Below are positions 26,563 through 35,328 of a stretch of 64,000 bases of DNA, one piece after another. The stretch's first letter is position 1, and every line of letters starts with the position of its first letter. The position numbers and the translations under genes are program-made. This stretch comes from Bacillus cytotoxicus (lineage in GTDB: Bacteria; Bacillota; Bacilli; Bacillales; Bacillaceae_G). Location of the stretch: contig NZ_JAMBOP010000003.1 of assembly GCF_023715645.1 (NCBI RefSeq), positions 1 to 64,000 of the forward strand, read 5' to 3'. The notes under the pieces were generated by a model. The model searched no databases. It was not told where the DNA came from and saw nothing but the letters and a program-made list of their open reading frames with translations.

Positions 26563-26985
26563 ATGACTCTCCCCTTCTATTTTCTAACTTTTCCATTTGA
26601 AACAATTCTATGTATGTATAATTACATTACTTATCTATATAAATTTCATGTATCACTAGCGTACTTTCTTCCTATCTTAAGTTACTCTTTTGTTTCATAA
26701 AAGTCTACACATATTTTCTTTTTAAATTTTAACCACCGTACCCATCCAGTATATACCAAAAAATACACTGTGACAATTTTTATACATTCACTATTTTATT
26801 ATATCAATATTACATGAAAATGTAATGAATAATGATTCTAAAAAACAAGATACATTATACATATGCGTTCACCCTGTCAACTATCCACATTTACACATAT
26901 GGAAGATTCACTGTTATTAAATTGACGAATGTTTTCTCCATCTCTATACTGAAAAGAGTTAACGAAATGAAACAAGGTGATAATC
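26563..26985. other. Intergenic region without recognised features
   Basis: This is 420 bp of AT-rich DNA between the divergent VanW and DUF3900 genes. It must hold both promoters; I see no ORF, repeat or strong hairpin in it. Confidence 0.6.
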
Positions 26986-28065
26986 ATGGATTTTGAAATA
27001 AATTTTCTTTCCTTTTACGTCGTACAAGTAGATGGACAAGGTGAACAAGCAGATAAACGTTACAAACATTTCCAAACGTTAGATGCAGAAGAATACGAAG
27101 ACAGTCCATTAAAAGACTTTCTAGACGGTGAATTATTAAAAATTTCGAAACGAAAAGTAGACCGTCATCCAAGAAGCGAACAAGTCCCAACAAAAATTGG
27201 CCGCTTCATTGTTGAAGTTGGGCATGAATTCGATTCAAACCCGAACTACAACCTTTTTAACCGTATTCGATTTGCTGAAACGAAAGAAACATTTAAAGAT
27301 ATGAACGAACCACTCGTCTATACATATATTGATACAAGCGCTGTACGCGGCGGTGTATTTCTCGTTGTCCAAGCAAAGCTTCGCAAATATTTTGACGATC
27401 CGTTCGTATTTGTTATGAAATGTGACTTTGAACCAAAGGTTGCGTCTATTTCTGATGAGGCAACGCTAATTCGAAATGTTGAAATGGCAATCACAACGAA
27501 AAACATGAAGTCGATTCAATACCCATACATGCCAGAAGAAGGCATCGTCGAAGTTGGCGAACTAAAAATCCACCAAGCATCACACGCCCGCTACTTCGAA
27601 GACTTCTTAAAATTCGTTGAGTATGAGCGTTCCATGCCAGAAATTATGAAAACACAAGTTATGGGTATGGTATACGACCAAATTGAAGACGTCTTTGAAG
27701 AAGGTACAGAAGAACGAGAACAATTTGACCAAGCGATGGAAGTATGGGCAGCAAGTCCAAAGCGTGAAATTATGGAACATTTCACAACGGAAGAAGTTAT
27801 GGAAGCTACAGCACAAATTGTGGAGCATACCCCTGAGATAGAATTAAAACTAAAGGCAGACCATATTGGAATCAAGAGCTTATTATCTGACTTCGGTGAA
27901 TCGGTACACATCGCTAAAGTTAACGGTCGTTACGTTTTAATGATAGAAGCTGACACGTTAACTTTCGAACAAGGTTTTTCACCGATAGAATTCCTTAAAC
28001 CAGATGATTTACATGAAGTAGTCGATAGAATTATAAAAAAGGGATCAACCTCTTATCAGGATTAG
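26986..28065 (+). CDS. DUF3900 domain protein
   Basis: The 359-residue cytoplasmic protein, with no signal peptide or TM segment, resembles the Bacillus DUF3900 family, e.g. in MDFEINFLSFYVVQVDGQGE and VYTYIDTSAVRGGVFLVVQAKL. The C-terminal part reads ESVHIAKVNGRYVLMIEADTLTFEQGFSPIEFLKPDD. The layout recalls nucleoid-associated NdpA-like proteins, but this is only an impression. The ATG at 26986 has aaggtga 6 nt upstream. Its function is unknown, and it is a single-gene unit. Confidence 0.75.
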   Translation: MDFEINFLSFYVVQVDGQGEQADKRYKHFQTLDAEEYEDSPLKDFLDGELLKISKRKVDRHPRSEQVPTKIGRFIVEVGHEFDSNPNYNLFNRIRFAETKETFKDMNEPLVYTYIDTSAVRGGVFLVVQAKLRKYFDDPFVFVMKCDFEPKVASISDEATLIRNVEMAITTKNMKSIQYPYMPEEGIVEVGELKIHQASHARYFEDFLKFVEYERSMPEIMKTQVMGMVYDQIEDVFEEGTEEREQFDQAMEVWAASPKREIMEHFTTEEVMEATAQIVEHTPEIELKLKADHIGIKSLLSDFGESVHIAKVNGRYVLMIEADTLTFEQGFSPIEFLKPDDLHEVVDRIIKKGSTSYQD

Positions 28066-28182
28066 CTTTGTTGGTGTAAAGATGACGAGTGAGTGACACT
28101 TGAAATTTGTTTGTATATAACCACAAATAACAAAAAGTTACGGTTCTAATATTGAATAAAAAGCTTCCATATTACTATTTTT

Positions 28183-28213
28183 TCGAGCACCTTATACTGG
28201 TGCTCTTTTATTT
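28183..28213 (+). terminator. Terminator downstream of the DUF3900 gene
   Basis: gagcacc-ttatact-ggtgctc followed by ttttatttt, about 120 bp after the stop. The remaining DNA up to 28467 shows only the promoter zone of the next gene. Confidence 0.75.
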
Positions 28214-28467
28214 TCCACTTGCAAATATGCTGTTATTTTGTGGTCACTAAAAATATATGGATACTAAAACTTTCTATATTGTATAAATTCATCGAAGAGT
28301 AAAAACGATATTATAGCTTTCAGCTTTTCGTCATTATCAACGTGTTCGTATATATTGTCTATTTTTTTACAGACTGTGTAAGCTGCTAGTCGAGAAAGCT
28401 AACTTTTGGGTATAATAATAATAAAGAAATTTATCAATTTATAGTATCGGTTAGGAGCTCAGTAGAT

Positions 28468-29868
28468 ATGAAAACAGTTGTTGTCATAGGTGGAGGTATT
28501 ACGGGACTCTCTACTATGTTTTATTTAGAAAGATTAAAAAAGGATTACAATATAGATTTAAAATTGATCCTTGTAGAAAAAGAGGAATATTTAGGCGGGA
28601 AAATTCACAGTGTAAAAGAAAATGATTTTATTATGGAAACAGGAGCAGATTCAATTGTTGCTCGAAATGAAAATGTGATACCCCTTATAAAAGAGCTGAA
28701 TCTAGAAGATGATATGGTATATAACGAAACTGGTATTTCTTACATTTATTCAGAGAATACGTTACATCCTATTCCCGCTGATACAGTATTCGGAATCCCT
28801 ACAAGTGTAGAGTCGTTGTTTAACAGTACGTTAGTCTCAACGAAAGGGAAAATTATTGCACTGAAAGATTTTATTACTAAAAACAAAGGCTTTACGAAAG
28901 ATACATCGCTTGCTTTATTTTTAGAAAGCTTTTTAGGAAAGGAATTAGTTGAGAAGCAAATTTCTCCTGTCCTTTCAGGGGTATATTCTGGTAAATTAAA
29001 TGAACTTACAATGGCATCTACCTTACCATATTTACTCGACTATAAAAATAAATACGGCAGTATTATTAAAGGGTTTGAAGTGAACAAAAACCAATTTCAG
29101 GCAGTTGGAAATAAAAAGTTTTTATCGTTCAAAGAGGGACTCTCTACGATTGTTAATCGGTTAGAAGAGGTGTTGACTGAGACCGAAATACGAAAAGGAG
29201 TAACAACGACGAATGTAAGTAAAGTCGGTAATAAGTATGAAGTTTCTTTTTCGAATCAAGAGAAACTAAAAGCGGATTACATTGTTTTAGCTGCTTCTCA
29301 CGATATTGCACAAGCAGTATTAAATTCTACCGAATTAAATAGTGATTTCAATAAATTCAAAAATTCATCTCTTATTAGTATTTATTTAGGATTTGAAATA
29401 CCTGATAATCAATTACCGGCAGATGGAACAGGCTTTATTGTTTCAGAAAATGGTAATTTATATTGTGATGCTTGTACATGGACAAGTAGGAAGTGGAAGC
29501 ATACATCAAATAAACAAAACTTATTAGTAAGAATGTTTTATAAAAGTTCAAACCCAGCGTATGAAAAGATTAAAACTAATAGTAAAGAAGAATTCATTCA
29601 AGTTGCTTTATCTGATATTAAAAAAAGTCTTGGAATTCAGAGTGAACCGCAGATTGTTGAAGTTACAAACTGGAAAGACTTAATGCCAAATTATCATTTA
29701 GAACATAATCAGGCAATTCAATCTTTGAATGAAAAATTGTCAGCTAATTTTCCAAATGTTTACTTAGCTGGTGCTTCATATTATGGTGTAGGCATTGGAG
29801 CTTGCATAGGGAATGGAAAGAATACAGCAGATAAGATTATGAAATCATTACATAATTGTTCGGAGTAA
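28468..29868 (+). CDS. cgoX: Coproporphyrinogen III / protoporphyrinogen oxidase (HemY/CgoX family)
   Basis: This 466-residue FAD-dependent oxidase has the N-terminal dinucleotide fold IGGGITGLS (residues 7-15) and LVEKEEYLGGKI. The family block ETGADSIVARNENVIPLIKELNL follows, and the C-terminal FAD motif is VYLAGASYYGVGIGACIGNGKNTADKI. It oxidises coproporphyrinogen III in the Gram-positive haem pathway. The usual Bacillus copy sits in hemEHY; this one stands alone with no haem genes, so it is probably a second paralogue. ttaggagctcag precedes the ATG. It is immediately followed by a TTTATCCC repeat element. Confidence 0.87.
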   Translation: MKTVVVIGGGITGLSTMFYLERLKKDYNIDLKLILVEKEEYLGGKIHSVKENDFIMETGADSIVARNENVIPLIKELNLEDDMVYNETGISYIYSENTLHPIPADTVFGIPTSVESLFNSTLVSTKGKIIALKDFITKNKGFTKDTSLALFLESFLGKELVEKQISPVLSGVYSGKLNELTMASTLPYLLDYKNKYGSIIKGFEVNKNQFQAVGNKKFLSFKEGLSTIVNRLEEVLTETEIRKGVTTTNVSKVGNKYEVSFSNQEKLKADYIVLAASHDIAQAVLNSTELNSDFNKFKNSSLISIYLGFEIPDNQLPADGTGFIVSENGNLYCDACTWTSRKWKHTSNKQNLLVRMFYKSSNPAYEKIKTNSKEEFIQVALSDIKKSLGIQSEPQIVEVTNWKDLMPNYHLEHNQAIQSLNEKLSANFPNVYLAGASYYGVGIGACIGNGKNTADKIMKSLHNCSE

Positions 29869-29875
29869 TGCCACC

Positions 29876-29975
29876 TTTATCCCGCTGTTCGTGGGCAGGC
29901 GAAAGCAATGTCCAGCTTCAGTGGCTAGAATGTGAGGGGATGAAGAACCCCCCACTGATTAAAGTTTCACTTTAT
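29876..29975 (+). repeat. TTTATCCC-type repeat element
   Basis: tttatcccgctgttcgtgggcag ... ccccactgattaaagtttcactttat is bounded by TTTAT at both ends. The same termini recur at 56340-56395, 61280-61398 and, shortened, at 49902-49934. It begins 8 bp after the cgoX stop. Confidence 0.7.
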
Positions 29976-29982
29976 ATTTTTG

Positions 29983-30020
29983 ATGAAATCCTCCTCTAGT
30001 ATAAGAGGAGGATTTCGTAC
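29983..30020. terminator. Strong stem-loop, probable terminator
   Basis: gaaatcctcctct and agaggaggatttc form a 13-bp stem with loop agtata. There is no clear T-run, so termination strength is uncertain. Confidence 0.6.
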
Positions 30021-30032
30021 GTTGTTGTACCT

Positions 30033-30230
30033 ATATAAATCCATTTTAATTTTTTGACATTTAAATCCCTGCTATGCAGAATAAAAAGTAACCTACACTC
30101 GTTTGCTCTTTCTGTTTTTACTTCGCATGTGGCAGAAAAAGACCCCTAATCTCTTCTATGCATGCCAGATGATCTCGCCCACCTAAACATGAAAGGGTTG
30201 TTGTGTCTGTTTTTCAATTTGTATTTATAT
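30033..30230 (-). repeat. bcr1 repeat, full copy
   Basis: It runs from atataaatccattttaatttttt through tggcagaaaaagacccctaatc to tttgtatttatat, ending 5 bp from the stop codon of the glycosyltransferase. It is inverted relative to the copy at 31583-31769. Confidence 0.85.
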
Positions 30231-30235
30231 AGTTT

Positions 30236-31555
30236 TTATATATTACTCATAAAAGAGTAATATATTCTTTCTATCCTTGTGACCATGACATCTTGCGTTA
30301 AATATTGCCCAGAATAGGCCTGAGCATCTCTTCCTAATTGTTCACGAAGACCTTTATCCGTTAAAAGTAATTTGAGAGCATCGGAAAGTTGTTGCACATT
30401 GCCCGGCTCACAAATGATCCCTGTTTTGCCATTTTGAATCATTTCTGGTATACCACCGCAGTTTGTTGTTATGATAGCTTGACGAGAAAACATAGCTTCA
30501 ATAACGGAAATTGGAAAGTTATCGTTAATAGTAGGTAAAACATAGATTGTAGAAGCAGAAAGAATTTCTGGTATATCTGTTCTTCTGCCAAAAAACTTTA
30601 TATTGTCAAGCCCGAGTTGTACGACTTGATTTTCTAGTCTTTCCCGCATGACACCATCTCCAACAATCCATACCTCCACATTCGTTAAATCTTGTTGAAT
30701 TTGTGAGAGTGCGTTTAGAAGAATATCATGACCTTTTCTAGGTGAGAGGCGAGAAACACAGGAAATTACAAGATTGTTATTGCGCTTCAGTTTGGATATA
30801 GAATCTTGCTGAAAATGTATACCTGTATGAACGGTAATCAATTGTTCTGTCTTTGCTCCGTATTCTTTTAAAGGCGTATGAAAGGAATTGCTGATCGTTA
30901 TGATTTGATCAACCGCTCTTATCCCCTGTTTTTCAATTTCACTAAAATACGCTTCTTCAATTGATCCTTTTTTTATTTTATTAAATTTTAATCGACTTTT
31001 TGTAAAATGCCCATGCGGTGTAAAAAAAAATGGTTTCTTATATTCTAAGTTTAGTTGTGCTAATAAAAAGGCCGAGAATAAATCTTGTGCATGTAACACA
31101 TCATATTGTTCTAGGTTTCTTTCTCTTAAGAAAGACTTAAACACATTCAAAAAACTCGTGTTTTTTATAATTTTTTCATTAGCTGTACCATATCGTTGTA
31201 ACATAAAATCTCTTGCATCATTTGCAGCCTTGGGAATGTCTTGCTCTAAATGAATTGCTGTCATTTGAGTAGGAGAGATGACATCTACGTTATGACCATA
31301 CTTTTCAAAGCCTTTTTTTAAAGAAGTAATATAATTTGATAATCCTCCTGTATTAGGATATTTCAAAAATGTTACATAAAGAATTTTCAATTTATTCGTT
31401 TTACTTAGTGTACTATTTTTCTCAATTCCATACATCTCGATTATATGATCCTTTTTATTATCTATTTGATAGTATTCATCCATGATTTTTAGTAGACTCG
31501 TATGGAAAGGAGAATTACATTCATTTCGTCTTTCCTTTTCTGTATTCAGAAGCAT
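30236..31555 (-). CDS. GT4-family glycosyltransferase (cluster paralogue 2)
   Basis: The 439-residue GT-B fold enzyme is paralogous to the GT4 at 33997-35328. The N-terminal acceptor domain has KILYVTFLKYPNTGGLSNYI (the GG-loop) and FTPHGHFTKSRLKF. The C-terminal donor domain has ISCVSRLSPRKGHDILL, VEVWIVGDGVMRERLE, GRRTDIPEIL and the E-x7-E region PISVIEAMFSRQAIITTNCGGIPEMI. It should transfer a sugar from an NDP-sugar in the cytosol. Both paralogues share an extra ~55-residue N-terminal extension with a MDxYY motif. It is separated from the kinase gene by a bcr1 copy and is itself bracketed by inverted bcr1 copies. Confidence 0.87.
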   Translation of the reverse strand: MLLNTEKERRNECNSPFHTSLLKIMDEYYQIDNKKDHIIEMYGIEKNSTLSKTNKLKILYVTFLKYPNTGGLSNYITSLKKGFEKYGHNVDVISPTQMTAIHLEQDIPKAANDARDFMLQRYGTANEKIIKNTSFLNVFKSFLRERNLEQYDVLHAQDLFSAFLLAQLNLEYKKPFFFTPHGHFTKSRLKFNKIKKGSIEEAYFSEIEKQGIRAVDQIITISNSFHTPLKEYGAKTEQLITVHTGIHFQQDSISKLKRNNNLVISCVSRLSPRKGHDILLNALSQIQQDLTNVEVWIVGDGVMRERLENQVVQLGLDNIKFFGRRTDIPEILSASTIYVLPTINDNFPISVIEAMFSRQAIITTNCGGIPEMIQNGKTGIICEPGNVQQLSDALKLLLTDKGLREQLGRDAQAYSGQYLTQDVMVTRIERIYYSFMSNI

Positions 31556-31582
31556 CTCCTCCTAACTCAGCTAATGATGAAA

Positions 31583-31769
31583 TTTATATATAAATCCAAA
31601 TTAAAAACCTGACATAAAACCCTTTTCTTTTTAAATGGCCATGAGTAAGAGCGGTTAATGCCTTTTTCTTCCACATGCGATATTCAAACAAAGAGAGCAA
31701 GAAAGTAGCAGGTTACTTTTTACTTTACATGGCAGCGACTTGTGTGTTGGAAAGTCAAGTCAGATTTAT
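31583..31769 (+). repeat. bcr1 repeat, full copy
   Basis: tttatatataaatccaaatt ... gtgttggaaagtcaagtcagatttat is complete with TTTAT at both ends. It separates the APH-like gene from the second GT4. Confidence 0.9.
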
Positions 31770-31776
31770 ATATATT

Positions 31777-32841
31777 CTATAAACCTAATTCACTTCCCCA
31801 GGTAGAAATTTTTTCAAGGTGATATGGCAATAATTCACCGCCGCGGTTATCAAATATTCTTCGCAGCTGAGTATGCAATCCCTTTTCTAATGTTCTCTGC
31901 AAATACGCCATTTTATATAGGTCCATTGGCCTCGTTTTAAAGTTTATGCCATTCTTCTGCATTTCTTTGGCATAGACTTCCACACAATGTGTACGAATTT
32001 CTTCAGCACGGCCTTGCCAATCTTTTCTGAAACCCATTAAGATTTCAACTAGAACAACCATATCAAACCAGACTGGTGCATATTTAGTTGACTCCCAATC
32101 GATAAACTGGATATTCCACGGTGCATGTAACGTCACATTGTTACTACAAATATTTTGCAGATGAAGATCACCATGCGTGATTGATGAACCATTTTTTAAT
32201 AGTTCTGGGAAAAAATCCGGTCCCTTATTACATAGTTTTACTAGCGATGTATAATGAGGTTTAATCATTCCCCTTAACCGATCTTCTTTCATTCCATCAT
32301 CGAGAAAATCAATCGTCTTTTCAATTTGTTTCGTTCGCTCATTTCTCATGCGGCTCGATTCATAAATAGGTAACCAAGATTGCCAAACATCTTTAAGCTT
32401 TTTACTATTACCTTCAAATGTACTAGCATGAAGTTTGGCAACAGCGGGAATAATGTAGTCAAAATGTTTCGGGAGAAAAGTAATCTGACCACGTATTTGA
32501 CGTACAAACTCCATAAATATCCAGGTCTCGTCCCCGTTTTTTTCAATATGATATATTTTAGGAAGAAATTCTTTCAATACGGGATAAGCTCTATCGTATA
32601 TATTAATTTCCACTTCATTTTTGTAATCTGCTGAATTATATATTTTTAGAACAATAGAACCGGAATCAGCTCCTGATTGAATAAATAATTTGTAAATGCT
32701 ACTTCTTCTTGTTGATTTTAAACACTCTATTTTACCAGGATCAATTGCAACTCTCTTATTCATTGAATAAGAGAGTTTTTCTGCAATTTTTAACTTTTCA
32801 ATTAAACGGGATAATGTTTTTACCTCGTACAATGTGTTCAT
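31777..32841 (-). CDS. Aminoglycoside phosphotransferase (APH)-fold kinase
   Basis: This 354-residue kinase-like protein has the Brenner motif ITHGDLHLQNI (catalytic Asp) and IQFIDWESTKYAP (metal-binding Asp) in the C-lobe, with SGSIVLKIY near the N-lobe lysine. It probably phosphorylates a hydroxyl of a small sugar-containing molecule. The ATG at 32841 overlaps the TGA of the ATP-grasp gene in an ATGA junction, so the two are translationally coupled. It belongs to the PIG-L/GT4/ATP-grasp operon. It could be a biosynthetic kinase or a self-protection enzyme; no resistance is shown. Confidence 0.82.
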   Translation of the reverse strand: MNTLYEVKTLSRLIEKLKIAEKLSYSMNKRVAIDPGKIECLKSTRRSSIYKLFIQSGADSGSIVLKIYNSADYKNEVEINIYDRAYPVLKEFLPKIYHIEKNGDETWIFMEFVRQIRGQITFLPKHFDYIIPAVAKLHASTFEGNSKKLKDVWQSWLPIYESSRMRNERTKQIEKTIDFLDDGMKEDRLRGMIKPHYTSLVKLCNKGPDFFPELLKNGSSITHGDLHLQNICSNNVTLHAPWNIQFIDWESTKYAPVWFDMVVLVEILMGFRKDWQGRAEEIRTHCVEVYAKEMQKNGINFKTRPMDLYKMAYLQRTLEKGLHTQLRRIFDNRGGELLPYHLEKISTWGSELGL

Positions 32842-34007
32842 TCCTTTCGTTTCCAGGCGTTTATCAAATGAGAGCATGTGCTTCTAACGAACGGCATTGG
32901 ATCATCCCATGCAAACAAAGCATATTCTTTTTTACCGCGTAACCCTTCATAAAAATCTTTAAACGTCATTTCAGCCCTCTTTTTCTTAGAGCGAAATGTT
33001 AAATAATACCGCACAAAATAGATCCATTTGATACCATCTATTTGTTTCAGTCTTGGCGTTGGATTTTGCTTTGTTAAATATAAATAATACATGTAGGCAA
33101 AATCAATGCCAGCAGGTTCTGTCAGACTGTGAGTTAACCAAAAACGAGGGTTTATTTCAATAAACTTATAAACGCCATCTCGAGGATCTTTTTTAAACTC
33201 TGCCATAGCAATACCCTTCAGCTTAATCTTCTCAAAAAAAGGCAAACATATATCCACCAATTCTGGAACTTGTTTACTAACGATATGAGCTCCTGTTCCA
33301 AATTCAGCTGGAAATTGATGATTCTTTTGTAAAGAAAATAATGCCAGTAACTTCATGTTATCATCATAAAATGTGGCGACTTTATAAAAACATTGATTAT
33401 CACCAGGAATGATTTCCTGAAGAATGAGCTTTCCATGCTGCCGATATGATTGATACTCATTTCTAAGTTGGTCTGAATTCTGTATGAGAATGGCCTTTTG
33501 ATTTATTTTTTTTCGAAACTCATGTCCCAAAACCGGCTTTAATATACATGGGAAATCGATACTCGATATCGCTTCTTCCAATTGTTCTTGTTTCGTAATT
33601 ACGTACGTTTTAGGACATGGAATATTATGTTTGACTGCTAGTTCATATGCTTTTTGCTTATTTAGTGTTTCTTCGATCAAAGAATGTTCAGGAAACAAAA
33701 ACAAATAATATTTAGAAAGTTCCATTCGATATTTTGAAATGAATATTACATAATCATCCGCACCTGTATACAAAACAGGTTTCAATTTAAATTCTTTAGC
33801 CAAGTTGATTAGAAAAGTTAGTAATTCTTTTTCTTCAGATAAAGGACTTGGGCATACTCCACATGAAGCAAGACGTGACTTTCCTATTTTATAAGGTTTC
33901 TCTACATCAAATGCATAAACACTAATTCCTTTTCTCGCTAAACTTCTAATAATTCCAATTCCATTAGCACTTAAATCCAACACAACTGCTGCATGTTCAT
34001 GATTCAT
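32838..34007 (-). CDS. ATP-grasp carboxylate-amine/thiol ligase family protein
   Basis: The 389-residue protein starts with a Rossmann-like preATP-grasp region (AAVVLDLSANGIGIIRSLARKGISVYAFD), followed by the ATP-grasp domain. That includes NIPCPKTYVI, FPCILKPVLGHEFRKKI, LILQEIIPGDNQCFY, GIAMAEFKKDP and the metal-binding FIEINPRFWL. It should activate a carboxylate as acyl phosphate and join it to an amine. Relatives (COG3919 type) lie in surface-polysaccharide and small-molecule clusters. It overlaps the upstream GT4 by 11 bp and the downstream kinase by 4 bp, so it is tightly operonic. Confidence 0.85.
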   Translation of the reverse strand: MNHEHAAVVLDLSANGIGIIRSLARKGISVYAFDVEKPYKIGKSRLASCGVCPSPLSEEKELLTFLINLAKEFKLKPVLYTGADDYVIFISKYRMELSKYYLFLFPEHSLIEETLNKQKAYELAVKHNIPCPKTYVITKQEQLEEAISSIDFPCILKPVLGHEFRKKINQKAILIQNSDQLRNEYQSYRQHGKLILQEIIPGDNQCFYKVATFYDDNMKLLALFSLQKNHQFPAEFGTGAHIVSKQVPELVDICLPFFEKIKLKGIAMAEFKKDPRDGVYKFIEINPRFWLTHSLTEPAGIDFAYMYYLYLTKQNPTPRLKQIDGIKWIYFVRYYLTFRSKKKRAEMTFKDFYEGLRGKKEYALFAWDDPMPFVRSTCSHLINAWKRKE

Positions 34008-35328
34008 AGGATTCTTCCTTATCTAAACACTTTCTATAGATTTGTTCGATATTTGTTATCATTGTCTCTCTAGTTAAATACTTTTTAGCAAATTTCCTTG
34101 CATTTTTACCTAACTGTTCTCGTGCTTGCTGATTTACAATGACAGATCTTAATGCCCGCGCCAGTTTATTTGCATCTCCTGCCTCAACAAGGATACCTGT
34201 CTTAGAGTGACTAACAAGTTCCGGTATCCCCCCCGATGGCGTCGAAATGACACAAACGCCACTATGCATGGCCTCAATAATAGAAATAGGTAGGCTATCG
34301 TTTAAAGTTGGTAGTACAAAAATATCAGTGTTACTTAAAATGTCTGGAACGTCATTTCTTTCTCCTAAAAACTCTACCATGGAAAGATTCAAATTATTAA
34401 CTTGCTCTTCTAACGTACTTCTCATCTCGCCATCTCCGACAATGAGTAATTTTACATTTTCTGTAACTTTTCTTTCCATTTTTGAAAGAGCATCAAGTAA
34501 TATATTATGGCCTTTTCTTGGGCCTAATCTAGCCACACATGTAATAACGATTTTCTTATGTGCTGATGATGTATTTTCTGCACGATACTTATCAGGATAA
34601 TCAATACCCGTTAACACAGTTGTCATCTTCTTTTGTTTTGCCCCCAACTGCATTAATGGACTGCGAAATGAATCACTGAGAATAATAAGATGATTGGCAA
34701 ATTCAATAGCCTTTCTTTCTATTACCGTATGATAGAATTCTTCCAGCGAATCCTTTTTAAATATACCGAACTTTAGCCGATTAAAAGTATACATTCCATG
34801 CGGTGTGAATACTAATTGTTTTCCATAACGTTCATTAATTCTTCCTAATATATTAGCTGTAAATAAATCTTGCGCATGAAAAATATCATATTTTTTAAAG
34901 TTAATATTTTCAAGCAGCATTCTTTCGAATATATACGTATTTCTGTGATTTCTGACAATTACATCATTATAACTTCCATAACGTGTTTTAAAAAAATCTT
35001 TCAATTGTGGAACAACCACTTCACGCATCTTTTCTACTCGGCTTTTAGAAAATTGCTTAGGAGAAATAACATCGACGTGATGCCCCTGTTTTCTTAATCC
35101 TTCACTAAGTGCTGTAATATAATTAGATAATCCCCCAGTATGCGGATAGTCCCAAAATGTAGCAATTAATATTGAAAGATTCTTCTTTTTAGACACCTTT
35201 TGCTCTGGATAACGCTCTTGCACTGTACTCTTCTTTTTTTGTAATGAGAATGATTGAACTCCATAATACTTATCCATTGTTTTGATTACATAAGAATAAG
35301 GAAACTCAAATCTTTTTTTCACTTCCAA
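33997..35328 (-). CDS. GT4-family glycosyltransferase (cluster paralogue 1)
   Basis: The 443-residue GT-B enzyme has LSILIATFWDYPHTGGLSNYI in the acceptor domain. The donor domain has VITCVARLGPRKGHNILLD, KLLIVGDGEMRSTLEEQ, GERNDVPDIL and PISIIEAMHSGVCVISTPSGGIPELV. It is cytosolic and NDP-sugar dependent. It shares with paralogue 2 the ~55-residue N-terminal extension including MDKYY. Its start overlaps the 3' end of the PIG-L gene by 10 bp. The closest functional analogues by gene logic are BshA and MshA, which glycosylate malate or inositol before PIG-L deacetylation; the acceptor here is unknown. Confidence 0.88.
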   Translation of the reverse strand: MEVKKRFEFPYSYVIKTMDKYYGVQSFSLQKKKSTVQERYPEQKVSKKKNLSILIATFWDYPHTGGLSNYITALSEGLRKQGHHVDVISPKQFSKSRVEKMREVVVPQLKDFFKTRYGSYNDVIVRNHRNTYIFERMLLENINFKKYDIFHAQDLFTANILGRINERYGKQLVFTPHGMYTFNRLKFGIFKKDSLEEFYHTVIERKAIEFANHLIILSDSFRSPLMQLGAKQKKMTTVLTGIDYPDKYRAENTSSAHKKIVITCVARLGPRKGHNILLDALSKMERKVTENVKLLIVGDGEMRSTLEEQVNNLNLSMVEFLGERNDVPDILSNTDIFVLPTLNDSLPISIIEAMHSGVCVISTPSGGIPELVSHSKTGILVEAGDANKLARALRSVIVNQQAREQLGKNARKFAKKYLTRETMITNIEQIYRKCLDKEESYES

